Of a stretch of DNA of 64,000 nt, positions 45,568-53,794 are shown one piece after another (position 1 is the stretch's first letter; every line of letters starts with the position of its first letter). Location of the stretch: positions 1,798,001 to 1,862,000 of the forward strand of contig NZ_CP023689.1 of NCBI RefSeq assembly GCF_008704715.1, in the 5' to 3' direction. The notes below the pieces were generated by a model. The model searched no databases. It saw only the letters and a program-made list of their open reading frames with translations, and had not been told where the DNA came from. Origin of the DNA: Streptomyces chartreusis. GTDB taxonomy: Bacteria; Actinomycetota; Actinomycetes; Streptomycetales; Streptomycetaceae. A program made the position numbers and the translations under genes.

Positions 45568-47084
45568 GACGCCGGGCTTCCTTCCATGACGAGGTCGAGT
45601 ACGCGGTGTTCGTCGAGTTCACGCGCGGGTGCCGTGTGCACGACACGGCCCTCGCGCAGCACCAGGACGCGGTCGGCCAGGCCCAGTACCTCGGGCACCT
45701 CGCTGGAGACCAGCAGCACGGCGAGACCTTCGTCGGCCAGCCGTCGCACGACCGCGTACAGTTCGGCCCGCGCGCCGACGTCGACGCCGCGGGTGGGTTC
45801 GTCGAGCAGCAGGACACGGCAGCCGCGCAGCAGCCAGCGGGCCAGGACCGCCTTCTGCTGGTTGCCTCCGGAGAGGGTGCGCACCGGCACCGACGGGTTG
45901 TCGGGCCGCAGCGACAGCTCCCGGGTCGCGGCGCGCGCCGCGCCGAGTTCGGCGGCGCGGTCGATCCAACCGCCGCGCGAGAAGCGGGACATGGAGGACA
46001 CCGACACATTGCGGGTGACGGACTCCAGCATCAGCAGCGCCTGCGCCTTGCGCTCCTCGGGGGCGAGCCCGAGGCCGGCGCGTACGGCGGCGCGCACGCT
46101 GCCGGGCTTGAGCGCCCGCCCGTCCACGAGGACCTGGCCGGCGCTGGGTTTGCGGGCGCCGTAGATCGTCTCCAGGATCTCGGAGCGTCCCGAGCCGACG
46201 AGTCCGGCGAGGCCCACGATCTCTCCGGGCCGCACGGTCAGGTCCAGGGACTCGAACTCGCCGTCCCTGGCGAGTCCGCGGACCTCCAGCAGCGGCTCGC
46301 CGCCGGTGGCGTCCTTCGCGGGCCGCTCGGGGAAGACGTACTCGACGTTGCGTCCCGTCATCATCGCCACGACGTCGCGCGTCGGCGTCGTCTTCGCCGG
46401 GAGTCCGCCGGCCACGGCCCGCCCGTCCTTCAGGACGGTCACCCGGTCGCCGATCCGGCGGATCTCCTCCAGGCGGTGCGAGATGTAGACGACGGCGACT
46501 CCGGCGCCGGTGAGGTCGCCGACGATGCGGAAGAGGTTGTCGACCTCGTCCGGGTCGAGGGCGGCGGACGGCTCGTCCATCACGATCAGCCGTACGTCGT
46601 GGGAGAGCGCCCGCGCCATGGAGACGATCTGCTGCTGGGCCGCCGACAGCTCGCCGACCAGCCGGCCCGGGTCGATCTCGGGATGCCCAAGTCGCTTGAG
46701 GAGCTGGGCAGTTGACGACCGTGCGGCTTTTCCGCGTACGACGAATCCGGCGGCCGTGGGTTCATGGCCGAGGTGGACGTTCTCGGCGACCGACAGGTGC
46801 TCGACGAGGTCGAGTTCCTGGTAGATGGTGGCGATGCCGAGGCGCATGGCGGCGATCGGCGAGCGGAGGGTGACCTCCTCGCCGCGCCAGCGGATGGTGC
46901 CGGTGTCGGGCTGGTGGGCGCCGGCCAGCACCTTGATGAGGGTGGACTTGCCGGCGCCGTTCTGGCCGAGCAGGCAGTGCACTTCACCGGCCTGGACGTC
47001 GAGGTCGACGCCGTCGAGGGCGCGGACTCCGGGGAACGACTTGGTGATGCCGTTCATGCTGAGCAGCGATGGTTCTGGTGCCAT
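45564..47084 (-). CDS. Ribose-type ABC transporter ATPase (double domain)
   Basis: A 506-residue RbsA-like protein with two ATP-binding cassettes. The first has Walker A GQNGAGKST and the signature LSAAQQQIVSMARALS; the second has a degenerate Walker A GLVGSGRSE and a good signature LSGGNQQKAVLARWLL. This is the normal pattern for RbsA/MglA. First gene of the importer, 142 bp downstream of the ROK gene and probably co-transcribed with it. Confidence 0.93.
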   Translation of the reverse strand: MAPEPSLLSMNGITKSFPGVRALDGVDLDVQAGEVHCLLGQNGAGKSTLIKVLAGAHQPDTGTIRWRGEEVTLRSPIAAMRLGIATIYQELDLVEHLSVAENVHLGHEPTAAGFVVRGKAARSSTAQLLKRLGHPEIDPGRLVGELSAAQQQIVSMARALSHDVRLIVMDEPSAALDPDEVDNLFRIVGDLTGAGVAVVYISHRLEEIRRIGDRVTVLKDGRAVAGGLPAKTTPTRDVVAMMTGRNVEYVFPERPAKDATGGEPLLEVRGLARDGEFESLDLTVRPGEIVGLAGLVGSGRSEILETIYGARKPSAGQVLVDGRALKPGSVRAAVRAGLGLAPEERKAQALLMLESVTRNVSVSSMSRFSRGGWIDRAAELGAARAATRELSLRPDNPSVPVRTLSGGNQQKAVLARWLLRGCRVLLLDEPTRGVDVGARAELYAVVRRLADEGLAVLLVSSEVPEVLGLADRVLVLREGRVVHTAPARELDEHRVLDLVMEGSPAS

Positions 47085-47226
47085 GAGGTCCCCTTGGCGG
47101 GCGTGCGGGCCGGTTTCAGGGCGGGGCGAGGCAGAGCAGGGCAGGAGCAGGGCAGAGCTGAGCGCTGTGCGAGGTGCTGTTTCGGTGCGCCGTGCGGTGT
47201 TCGGTGAGCCGTACGGGGCGAGTGGC

Positions 47227-48417
47227 TTACGCGGGTGAGAACAGGTGGTCGCTGATGAGCCGGGCCGCGCCGATGACTCCGGCGGTGGGGCCCAACTCCC
47301 CGAGCACGATGGGGAGGTTGCCGGTCGCGAGCGGCAGCGACTGGCGGTAGACCTGGGTGCGGATCGCGGCGAGCAGGTTGTGGCCGAGGCCGGTCACCCC
47401 GCCGCCGATCACCACCAGGCCGGGGTTGAAGAAGCTGACGAGTCCGGCGATGACCTGGCCGACGCGGTTGCCGCCCTCGCGGATCAGGTCGAGCGCGGTG
47501 GCGTCGCCGGCGGCGGCCGCGGCGGCGACGTCGACGGCGGTCAGGGTGCCGTTCGCCGCCAGCCGGGAGGCGAGTTCCTCCGACAGTCCCTGCTGGGCCG
47601 CCTCCACGGCGTCCCGGGCGAGGGCCGCCCCGCTGAAGTGGGCCTCCAGGCAGCCCCGGTTGCCGCAGGCGCAGGGGCGGCCGTCGGGCACGGCCTGGAT
47701 GTGCCCGATGTCGCCCGCGCTGCCGGTGACGCCGCGGTGGACGTCACCGCCCGCGACGATGCCGCAGCCGATGCCGGTGCCGATCTTGACGCAGAGGAAG
47801 TCGCCCACGGAGCGTGCGACGCCCGCGTGCTGCTCCCCCATCGCCATGAGGTTCACGTCGTTGTCGACCATCACCGGGCAGCCGAGCTCCTGGCTGAGCG
47901 CCTCCCGTACGGGGAAGCCGTCCCAGCCCGGCATGATCGGCGGAGCCACCGGGACGCCCTCGGGGAAGCGGACCGGCCCCGGGACGCCGATGCCGGCGCC
48001 GTCGAAACCCTCCGCGAGCCCGGAGGCCCTCAACTTGGCCGCCATGGACAGGACTTGCTCGAAGACCGCGACGGGGCCCTCGCGTACGTCCATCGGCTGG
48101 TTGAGGTGTCCGAGGATCTCCAGCTCGGGGTTGGTGACGGCGACGTCGACCGAGGTCGCGCCGATGTCGACGCCGAGGAAGCGCAGATCGGGGTTGAGCC
48201 GGATGTTGTGCGACCGGCGGCCACCGCGCGAGGCGGCGAGTCCGTCGGCCACGGCCAGTCCCGTCTCCAGCAGGCGGTCCACCTCCACGGCCAGCTTGGA
48301 CCGTGAGAGGTCGATCTGATCGCCCAGCTGGGCCCGGGAGTTGGGCCCGCCGTCGCGCAGCAGCCTGAGCAGCTTGGCCTGATGACCGTTAGCGGGTCGC
48401 GCCGTCATACGTCTCAC
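47227..48417 (-). CDS. ROK family transcriptional regulator
   Basis: A 396-residue repressor with an N-terminal winged helix (about 8-70: QAKLLRLLRDGGPNSRAQLG, SRSKLAVEVDRLLETG) and a ROK sugar-binding domain: FLGVDIGATSVDVAV, VDNDVNLMAMGEQH, GTGIGCGIVAGG and the zinc motif CACGNRGCLE. It should sense the imported sugar and control the ABC genes. A GTG at 48417 is best placed behind GGAGGGG; an ATG at 48408 is also possible. An operator-like repeat lies 128 bp upstream. Confidence 0.9.
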   Translation of the reverse strand: MRRMTARPANGHQAKLLRLLRDGGPNSRAQLGDQIDLSRSKLAVEVDRLLETGLAVADGLAASRGGRRSHNIRLNPDLRFLGVDIGATSVDVAVTNPELEILGHLNQPMDVREGPVAVFEQVLSMAAKLRASGLAEGFDGAGIGVPGPVRFPEGVPVAPPIMPGWDGFPVREALSQELGCPVMVDNDVNLMAMGEQHAGVARSVGDFLCVKIGTGIGCGIVAGGDVHRGVTGSAGDIGHIQAVPDGRPCACGNRGCLEAHFSGAALARDAVEAAQQGLSEELASRLAANGTLTAVDVAAAAAAGDATALDLIREGGNRVGQVIAGLVSFFNPGLVVIGGGVTGLGHNLLAAIRTQVYRQSLPLATGNLPIVLGELGPTAGVIGAARLISDHLFSPA

Positions 48418-48544
48418 GAGCCCCTCCCCGCCTCAATCGGCCTGAGCGCGCCGGGTTTCGGCCACATGTCCGTGACCTGCTTTCGAGGGGAACGTAGCAG
48501 TGGCCGCCGGGACTGGGAAGAACTTGAGCAGAGATTGCCGTCAA

Positions 48545-48567
48545 CTTTCTCCACTCACAGGACAAAG
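48545..48567. promoter_or_regulatory. ROK-type operator, site 2
   Basis: CTTTCTCC-N7-GGACAAAG, an inverted repeat with 7 of 8 pairs matching, mirrors site 1 near the ThuA gene. On the minus strand it directly precedes TTGACG, a possible -35 box for the ROK gene. It is also between the ROK gene and the divergent DUF4231 gene. Confidence 0.65.
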
Positions 48568-48643
48568 AAGGGTCCCGGGGCGCGACGAGGCGCCGTTGGC
48601 TACGCTTTCCCTGCCGACAGCGGGTGCTTTGGGGGGAGCGCGA

Positions 48644-49144
48644 ATGGCTCAGGACTCACCGGCCGCCGAACCGACGACGACGCCCAGGTCAGACGGCTCA
48701 GCCGACGCCGGCCCCAGCTACGCGATGGGCCTGGCGAACGGTTCGTACGACTGGTACCAAGGCGCCGCCGTCCGGGCGCGTCGCAATTTCCGGCTCTCCG
48801 AGACCCTGCTGCTGCTCGTCTCGGCCGCCATCCCGGTCTCGGCGGTCCTGTGGTCCAAGAACCCGGAGATTCCAGCCGTCCTGGGCGGCATCGTCGTGGT
48901 GATCACCGGCCTGCGCTCGGTCTTCCACTGGCAGGACGACTACCTGCGCTTCACCGAGGCCCGCGAGGCGGTCGAGGCGGAACGCCGCCTCTACAACACG
49001 GGGGCGGAGCCGTACGCCGATCCGGCGACCCGCGACCAGGCCCTCGCCGCCGCCGTCACCCGCATCGAACAGCGGGAGATGGGCACCTGGGTCCAACTGT
49101 CCGGTCCCCGCGCGGACACCACGGGGACCGGCGCGCTGCCCTGA
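48644..49144 (+). CDS. DUF4231 membrane protein
   Basis: A 166-residue protein with two membrane spans (TLLLLVSAAIPVSAVLW and IPAVLGGIVVVITGLRSVF) in a SLATT/DUF4231 arrangement, followed by a charged helix (QDDYLRFTEAREAVEAERRL). Related SLATT proteins can be effectors of nucleotide-sensing defence systems, but no cyclase or partner is nearby and this lone gene is more likely housekeeping. GGGGGGAG precedes the ATG. Confidence 0.75.
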   Translation: MAQDSPAAEPTTTPRSDGSADAGPSYAMGLANGSYDWYQGAAVRARRNFRLSETLLLLVSAAIPVSAVLWSKNPEIPAVLGGIVVVITGLRSVFHWQDDYLRFTEAREAVEAERRLYNTGAEPYADPATRDQALAAAVTRIEQREMGTWVQLSGPRADTTGTGALP

Positions 49145-49211
49145 CCGTGGAACGGCGCGATCCTGAACACCGCGCCCGAGTGCCACGACGACTACGGCAG
49201 CACGGCCGCGG

Positions 49212-49889
49212 TCAGGAGTCGCCCCGGGCGTGGTACGACCGTCGCGTGTGTTCCGTGTGTTCGCGCATCAGCTGGGTCGCCTGCTGTTCGTCGCGGGCGG
49301 TGATCGCGGCGATCATGCCCCGGTGTTCGATCCAGGACTGGTGGCCGCGCTGGCGGGCGACCGGGGTGTAGTACCAGCGGACCCGGCGGTCGACCTGGGC
49401 GGCGAGTTCGGCGAGGACCGCGTTGCCGGCGAGTTCCATGATCTTGGCGTGGAAGCGGGCGTTGAGGGCGACGGCCGCGTCCACGTCGTCCGCGGCGACG
49501 GCCTTCTCCCCCTCCGCGCACAGCTCCTCCAGCGCCTTGATGCCGGCGCTGTCCGTGTGGGCCGCGGCGAGCCGGGCCGCCTCGGCCTCGAGGAGGGTGC
49601 GGACGGTGAGGAGCTGGTCGGCCTCCTCCTCCGTCGGCTCGTGCACGAACGCGCCCTGCGCGGGGCGCAGATCCACCCAGCCCTCGGTGTTCAGCCGCTG
49701 CAGCGCCTCCCGCACCGGCTGTCGCGACACACCGAGGTGACCTGCGAGTTCACTCTCGACCAGATGCTGGCCGGGCTGCAGGGCGCGGGTCGTGATGAGT
49801 TCGAGCAGCGCCTCGTAGACACGGTCGCGCAGCGGGCCGGGACGTTCGAGCTTGGGCACCGCACCCTGCGGTAGTCCTGTCGACAACAT
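49212..49889 (-). CDS. GntR/FCD family transcriptional regulator
   Basis: A 225-residue repressor with an N-terminal GntR winged helix (RDRVYEALLELITTRALQPG, LGVSRQPVREALQRLNTEGW) and a C-terminal all-helical FCD ligand domain (VDAAVALNARFHAKIMELAGN, metal-binding His residues in HRGMIAAI). FCD regulators sense organic acids. The ATG at 49889 has AGGAGGGG 6 bases upstream. A 12-mer matching those at oxc and FDH lies 77 bp upstream, so it likely represses itself. Confidence 0.88.
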   Translation of the reverse strand: MLSTGLPQGAVPKLERPGPLRDRVYEALLELITTRALQPGQHLVESELAGHLGVSRQPVREALQRLNTEGWVDLRPAQGAFVHEPTEEEADQLLTVRTLLEAEAARLAAAHTDSAGIKALEELCAEGEKAVAADDVDAAVALNARFHAKIMELAGNAVLAELAAQVDRRVRWYYTPVARQRGHQSWIEHRGMIAAITARDEQQATQLMREHTEHTRRSYHARGDS

Positions 49890-49965
49890 CGGTTCCCCTC
49901 CTGGGCGAACGCCGGGCGACTGCGTCCCGTAGCCGATCGTCACTGAAAGCCAGTATCGATTGTCT

Positions 49966-49977
49966 TTCGTCTACAGT
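49966..49977 (-). promoter_or_regulatory. GntR-type operator upstream of the GntR gene (site B)
   Basis: ACTGTAGACGAA on the minus strand matches ACTGTAGACAAT at the FDH locus in 10 of 12 positions. A second degenerate half, CCGTAGACTGT, lies next to it. Position fits autoregulation. Confidence 0.55.
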
Positions 49978-50029
49978 CTACGGCGCACAAAGGCCAGGGA
50001 AACGGGGAGTTGGTCACATCACACCCGCA

Positions 50030-50968
50030 TCAGGGGCAGCGGATGACCTGTCCGGCGTACGAAAGGTTCCCGCCGAACCCGAACAGCAGCACCGGGTCCC
50101 CGCCGGAGAGACGTCCCTGCTCCACCAGCTTGGACAGGGCCAGCGGGATGCTCGCCGCCGAGGTGTTCCCGGACTCCGAGACATCGCGTGCGACCACGGC
50201 GTTGACCGCGCCGAGCTTTTCGGCGAGGGGCTCGATGATGCGCAGGTTGGCCTGGTGCAGGACGACCCCGGCGAGGTCCTCGGGCCCGAGGCCCGCCCGC
50301 TCGCAGGCCCGGCGGGCGATGGCGGGCAGCTGTGTCGTCGCCCAGCGGTAGACGCTCTGCCCCTCCTGCGCGAACCGCGCGGGCTGCCCCTCGATACGCA
50401 CCGCGTGCCCCATCTCGGGCACCGATCCCCACAGCACCGGCCCGATGCCGGCGTCCTCGGACGCCTCCACGACAGCGGCCCCGGCGCCGTCCCCGACCAG
50501 CACGCAGGTCGTGCGGTCGCTCCAGTCGGTCACGTCGGACATCTTGTCGGCGCCGATCACCAGCGCCCGCGTCGCCGCCCCCGCCCGCACAGCATGGTCG
50601 GCGGTGGCCAGGGCGTGGGTGAAACCGGCGCAGACGACGTTGACGTCCATCGCGGCCGGCGACGGGATGCCGAGCCGTGCGGCGACCCGCGCGGCCATGT
50701 TCGGGGACCGGTCGATGGCGGTGGAGGTCGCGACCAGGACCAGGTCGATGTCACCGGGCGTGAGGCCCGCCGCAGCGAGCGCCTTGGCGGCGGCGTGACC
50801 GGCGAGCTCGTCGACGGGTTCGTCGGGCCCGGCGATGTGGCGCGTACGGATACCCACCCGAGATGTGATCCACTCGTCACTGGTGTCGACCATGCCCGCC
50901 AGATCCTCGTTGGTGAGCACCCTGGCGGGCTGATAGTGGCCGACTGCGGCGATGCGCGAGCCGTTCAT
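50030..50968 (-). CDS. fabH: Beta-ketoacyl-ACP synthase III family protein
   Basis: A 312-residue KASIII with the complete triad: Cys113 in NVVCAGFTHAL, His in VLHQANLRI and Asn in SGNTSAASIP. The N-terminus (AVGHYQPARVLTNEDLAG, DTSDEWITSRVGI) is standard. It condenses an acyl-CoA with malonyl-ACP. No acyl carrier protein, FabD or FabF is nearby, so it is a stray copy, possibly for an unusual starter. The ATG at 50968 has AAGGGGATC upstream. Confidence 0.9.
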   Translation of the reverse strand: MNGSRIAAVGHYQPARVLTNEDLAGMVDTSDEWITSRVGIRTRHIAGPDEPVDELAGHAAAKALAAAGLTPGDIDLVLVATSTAIDRSPNMAARVAARLGIPSPAAMDVNVVCAGFTHALATADHAVRAGAATRALVIGADKMSDVTDWSDRTTCVLVGDGAGAAVVEASEDAGIGPVLWGSVPEMGHAVRIEGQPARFAQEGQSVYRWATTQLPAIARRACERAGLGPEDLAGVVLHQANLRIIEPLAEKLGAVNAVVARDVSESGNTSAASIPLALSKLVEQGRLSGGDPVLLFGFGGNLSYAGQVIRCP

Positions 50969-51117
50969 CGTTGGTGATCCCCTTGAACCTCGGGTAGCGG
51001 GATTCACCAGTCTGATCAGTGACTCACGGGTACGGCGGCACGTGATGCCACAGGAATCGGGCGCCCTCGTTGTCAGCTTCCATCAGACCCTCGGACGCCC
51101 GAACAGCTTCCGAACAC

Positions 51118-51252
51118 CTACCCGGTGAACAGCTGCGTCGCCTTCTGCACGAGTTCGTAGAGCCCGTAGGCGAGCGGTACGCCCACCCACACCCAGGCGA
51201 AGGCGATGAGCCCCCGCCGGTCGGGCGGGGAGCTACTGCTGTCGCTGGACAT
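51118..51252 (-). CDS. MFS transporter small subunit (44 aa)
   Basis: A 44-residue single-span membrane protein: a polar N-terminus MSSDSSSSPPDRR, then GLIAFAWVWVGVPLAYGLYE and a short C-terminus. The ATG overlaps the end of the MFS gene by 20 bp and has AAGGAGG 7 bases upstream. Small one-span partners of OFA-type carriers are a recognised family. It probably binds the carrier; the role is not known. Confidence 0.8.
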   Translation of the reverse strand: MSSDSSSSPPDRRGLIAFAWVWVGVPLAYGLYELVQKATQLFTG

Positions 51253-52564
51253 CCGCGGCCTCCTTCTCGGCCTGCGCCGGCACGGGGATGTGATGGCGGG
51301 GGTTGACGGGCCTGACGAGTTCATTGGCGACGAAGCCGACGACGAGCAGCCCGATCATGATGAACAGGGACGTCGTGTACAGGGACGAGCCGTCCTTGCC
51401 CGCCTCCTCCTGCCGGTCGGCGATCCAGTTCACGATCAGCGGTCCGAGGACGCCGGCCGTGGACCAGGCGGTGAGCAGCCGCCCGTGGATGGCACCGACC
51501 TGGTAGGTCCCGAAGAGGTCCTTCAGATAGGCCGGGATCGTCGCGAAGCCGCCGCCGTAGAAGGACAGGATCACCAGCGCGCACAGGATGAACAGCGGCT
51601 TGGAGGAGTCGCCTGCCAGCGCGATCAGGCCGTACATCAGCGCACCCACGCCCAGGTACAGCCGGTAGACGTTCTTGCGCCCGACCAGGTCGGAGGTCGA
51701 CGACCAGCCGATCCGGCCCGCCATGTTGGCGGCGGACAGCAGGGCGACGAAGCCGGCCGCCGCCGACGCGGACACCGGTGTGGAGGTGTTCGCGAAGAAG
51801 TCCGTGATCATCGGCGCGGCCTTCTCCAGGATGCCGATGCCCGCGGTCACGTTCATGCAGAGCACGACCCACAGACACCAGAACTGCGGGGTGCGCACGG
51901 CGTTGCGGGCGGACACCTGAGGCCCCTCGAAGACACCGGGCGCGTCGCCGACCGGCTTCTCGGTGCGCGGCACCCGGACCAGCAGCACACCGAGCAGCAT
52001 GAAGACGGCGTACGACAGCCCGTGCACCAGGAACGCCAGGGCGATCCCGGAGCTGTCGCTGCCGAACGACTCCAGCATCTGCGCCGACCAGGGCGAGGCG
52101 ATGAGCGCGCCGCCGCCGAAGCCCATGATCGCGATGCCGGTGGCCATGCCGGGCCGGTCGGGGAACCACTTGATCAGCGTGGAGACCGGCGAGATGTAGC
52201 CGATGCCGAGGCCTATGCCGCCGACGAAGCCGTAGCCGAGGACGATCAGCCAGTACTGCTCGGTGGCCGCGCCGAGCGCGGAGAGCAGGAAGCCGGAGGA
52301 GAAGCAGACCAGGGCGACCGTCATGGCCCAGCGCGGACCGTTGCGCTCGACCAGGGTGCCGCCGAAGGCGGCGGACAGGCCGAGCATCACGATGCCGAGC
52401 TGGAACGGCAGCGCGCTCTGGGTGCCGCTGAGACCGAGTGCGGATTCGAGCGGTGGCTTGAACACGCTCCAGGCGTAGGCCTGGCCGATGGACAGATGAA
52501 CCGAGAGAGCGGCGGGCGGAACCAGCCAGCGGCTCCATCCCGGGGGCGCGAGCGGTGGACTCAT
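51233..52564 (-). CDS. OFA-family (oxalate/formate antiporter type) MFS transporter
   Basis: A 443-residue 12-span carrier of the OFA family. Features: HLSIGQAYAWSVFKPPLE, GGIGLGIGYISPVSTLIKWF, GFGGGALIASPW and SFYGGGFATIPAYLKDLFG, typical of OxlT-like proteins. Substrate probably oxalate or formate by family and by the FDH genes divergent from it. The ATG at 52564 follows a weak ribosome site; no better start fits the first span. Confidence 0.87.
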   Translation of the reverse strand: MSPPLAPPGWSRWLVPPAALSVHLSIGQAYAWSVFKPPLESALGLSGTQSALPFQLGIVMLGLSAAFGGTLVERNGPRWAMTVALVCFSSGFLLSALGAATEQYWLIVLGYGFVGGIGLGIGYISPVSTLIKWFPDRPGMATGIAIMGFGGGALIASPWSAQMLESFGSDSSGIALAFLVHGLSYAVFMLLGVLLVRVPRTEKPVGDAPGVFEGPQVSARNAVRTPQFWCLWVVLCMNVTAGIGILEKAAPMITDFFANTSTPVSASAAAGFVALLSAANMAGRIGWSSTSDLVGRKNVYRLYLGVGALMYGLIALAGDSSKPLFILCALVILSFYGGGFATIPAYLKDLFGTYQVGAIHGRLLTAWSTAGVLGPLIVNWIADRQEEAGKDGSSLYTTSLFIMIGLLVVGFVANELVRPVNPRHHIPVPAQAEKEAADVQRQQ

Positions 52565-52711
52565 GATCCCGAACGGTAGGGACGGGCAAGTCCGTTGAGA
52601 AGTCGGTGCGTCGACCGTATGCGGTGAGCGGTATGCAGGGCGCGACGAACGGTCGAACACTGTCCGGAAAGCCTTGTCGAAGGCTGTGCGCGAACTCTTG
52701 CTGACCCCCTA

Positions 52712-52740
52712 TCCATACTGTAGACAATATTCCGTCGACA
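52712..52740. promoter_or_regulatory. Promoter and GntR-type operator at the MFS/FDH divergent region (site C)
   Basis: On the minus strand TGTCGA (52735-52740) and TATGGA (52712-52717) are 17 bp apart and could drive the MFS gene. Between them lies ACTGTAGACAAT (52717-52728, plus strand), the best copy of the shared 12-mer. TATTCCGTCGACAG nearby echoes TATTCGTCGACTG of site A. Confidence 0.6.
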
Positions 52741-52822
52741 GGATTCGGCCCCCTTACCGGCCGAACCGAGAACTTCCCAGCCACCTCCGCGGTACTCCCT
52801 CGACCGAACGGAGCGTTCCGAA

Positions 52823-53794
52823 GTGAAAGTTGCAGTCCTCGGCGCCGGTGCCATCGGCGCCTACGTCGGAGCCGCGCTGCACCGCGCGGGAGCCGACGTG
52901 CACCTGATCGCCCGTGGACCGCACCTCGCGGCCATGAGGCAGCACGGAGTGCGCGTGCTCAGTCCGCGCGGTGACTTCACCGCGCGCGCCCACGCCACCG
53001 ACGACCCGGCCGAGATCGGTCCGGTCGACTTCGTCTTCCTGGGCCTGAAGGCCAACTCGTACGCGGCCTGCGGGCCGCTGATCGAACCACTGCTGCACGA
53101 CACGACGGCCGTCGTGGCCGCCCAGAACGGCATCCCCTGGTGGTACTTCCACCGCCACGGCGGACCCCACGACGGCCACCGCGTCGAGAGCGTGGACCCG
53201 GACGGCACGGTCAGTGCGGTGCTCGCCCCCGAACGAGCCATCGGCTGCGTCGTCTACGCCGCGACCGAACTCGAAGGCCCGGGGGTCGTACGGCACCTGG
53301 AAGGCACCCGGTTCTCCATCGGCGAGCCCGACCGCAGTGTGTCCAAGCGCTGTCTGGACCTCAGCGAGGCCATGATCGCCGGCGGTCTGAAGTGCCCGGT
53401 CGAACCCGACCTGCGCAACGACATCTGGCTCAAGCTGCTCGGCAACATCTCCTTCAACCCGATCAGCGCGCTGGCCCGCGCCACCATGCGGCAGATGTGC
53501 CTGCACGGCGGCACCCGCAAGGTCATCGAGATCATGATGACCGAGACGCTCTCGGTCGCCGAGGCACTCGGCTGCGAGGTCGGCATCTCCATCGAACGCC
53601 GGCTCGCGGGCGCCGAGAAGGTCGGCGACCACCGCACCTCCACGCTCCAGGACCTGGAGCGCGGCAAGCCGCTCGAACTCGACGTACTCCTCGCGGCGGT
53701 CGTCGAGTTGGCGGAGATCACCGGCGTGGAGGTGCCCACCCTGCGCACCGTGCACGCCATCTCGGACCTGCTCGCGCTGAGGAGCGCCGCATGA
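52823..53794 (+). CDS. Ketopantoate-reductase-family oxidoreductase
   Basis: A 323-residue NADP-linked reductase of the PanE/ApbA family. Rossmann motif KVAVLGAGAIGAYVGAALHR; the catalytic Lys is in FVFLGLKANSY, and the C-terminal domain has KLLGNISFNPISALARAT. The start is a GTG at 52823 with GGAG upstream. It overlaps the FDH gene by 4 bp (ATGA), so it is part of the oxalate/formate unit and may reduce a 2-oxo acid rather than ketopantoate. The true substrate is unknown. Confidence 0.83.
   Translation: MKVAVLGAGAIGAYVGAALHRAGADVHLIARGPHLAAMRQHGVRVLSPRGDFTARAHATDDPAEIGPVDFVFLGLKANSYAACGPLIEPLLHDTTAVVAAQNGIPWWYFHRHGGPHDGHRVESVDPDGTVSAVLAPERAIGCVVYAATELEGPGVVRHLEGTRFSIGEPDRSVSKRCLDLSEAMIAGGLKCPVEPDLRNDIWLKLLGNISFNPISALARATMRQMCLHGGTRKVIEIMMTETLSVAEALGCEVGISIERRLAGAEKVGDHRTSTLQDLERGKPLELDVLLAAVVELAEITGVEVPTLRTVHAISDLLALRSAA

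Noticed and set aside
43114..46164. A 1016-codon open frame opposite the ribose-type ABC genes
   Set aside because: Antisense artefact of GC bias; the genes below it have clear Walker and permease motifs.
48644..49144. SLATT-type defence effector
   Set aside because: The fold may match, but no nucleotide cyclase, nuclease or other defence gene lies nearby.
50030..50968. Start of a polyketide or fatty acid biosynthetic cluster
   Set aside because: The FabH gene stands alone; no acyl carrier protein, ketosynthase or tailoring genes are adjacent.
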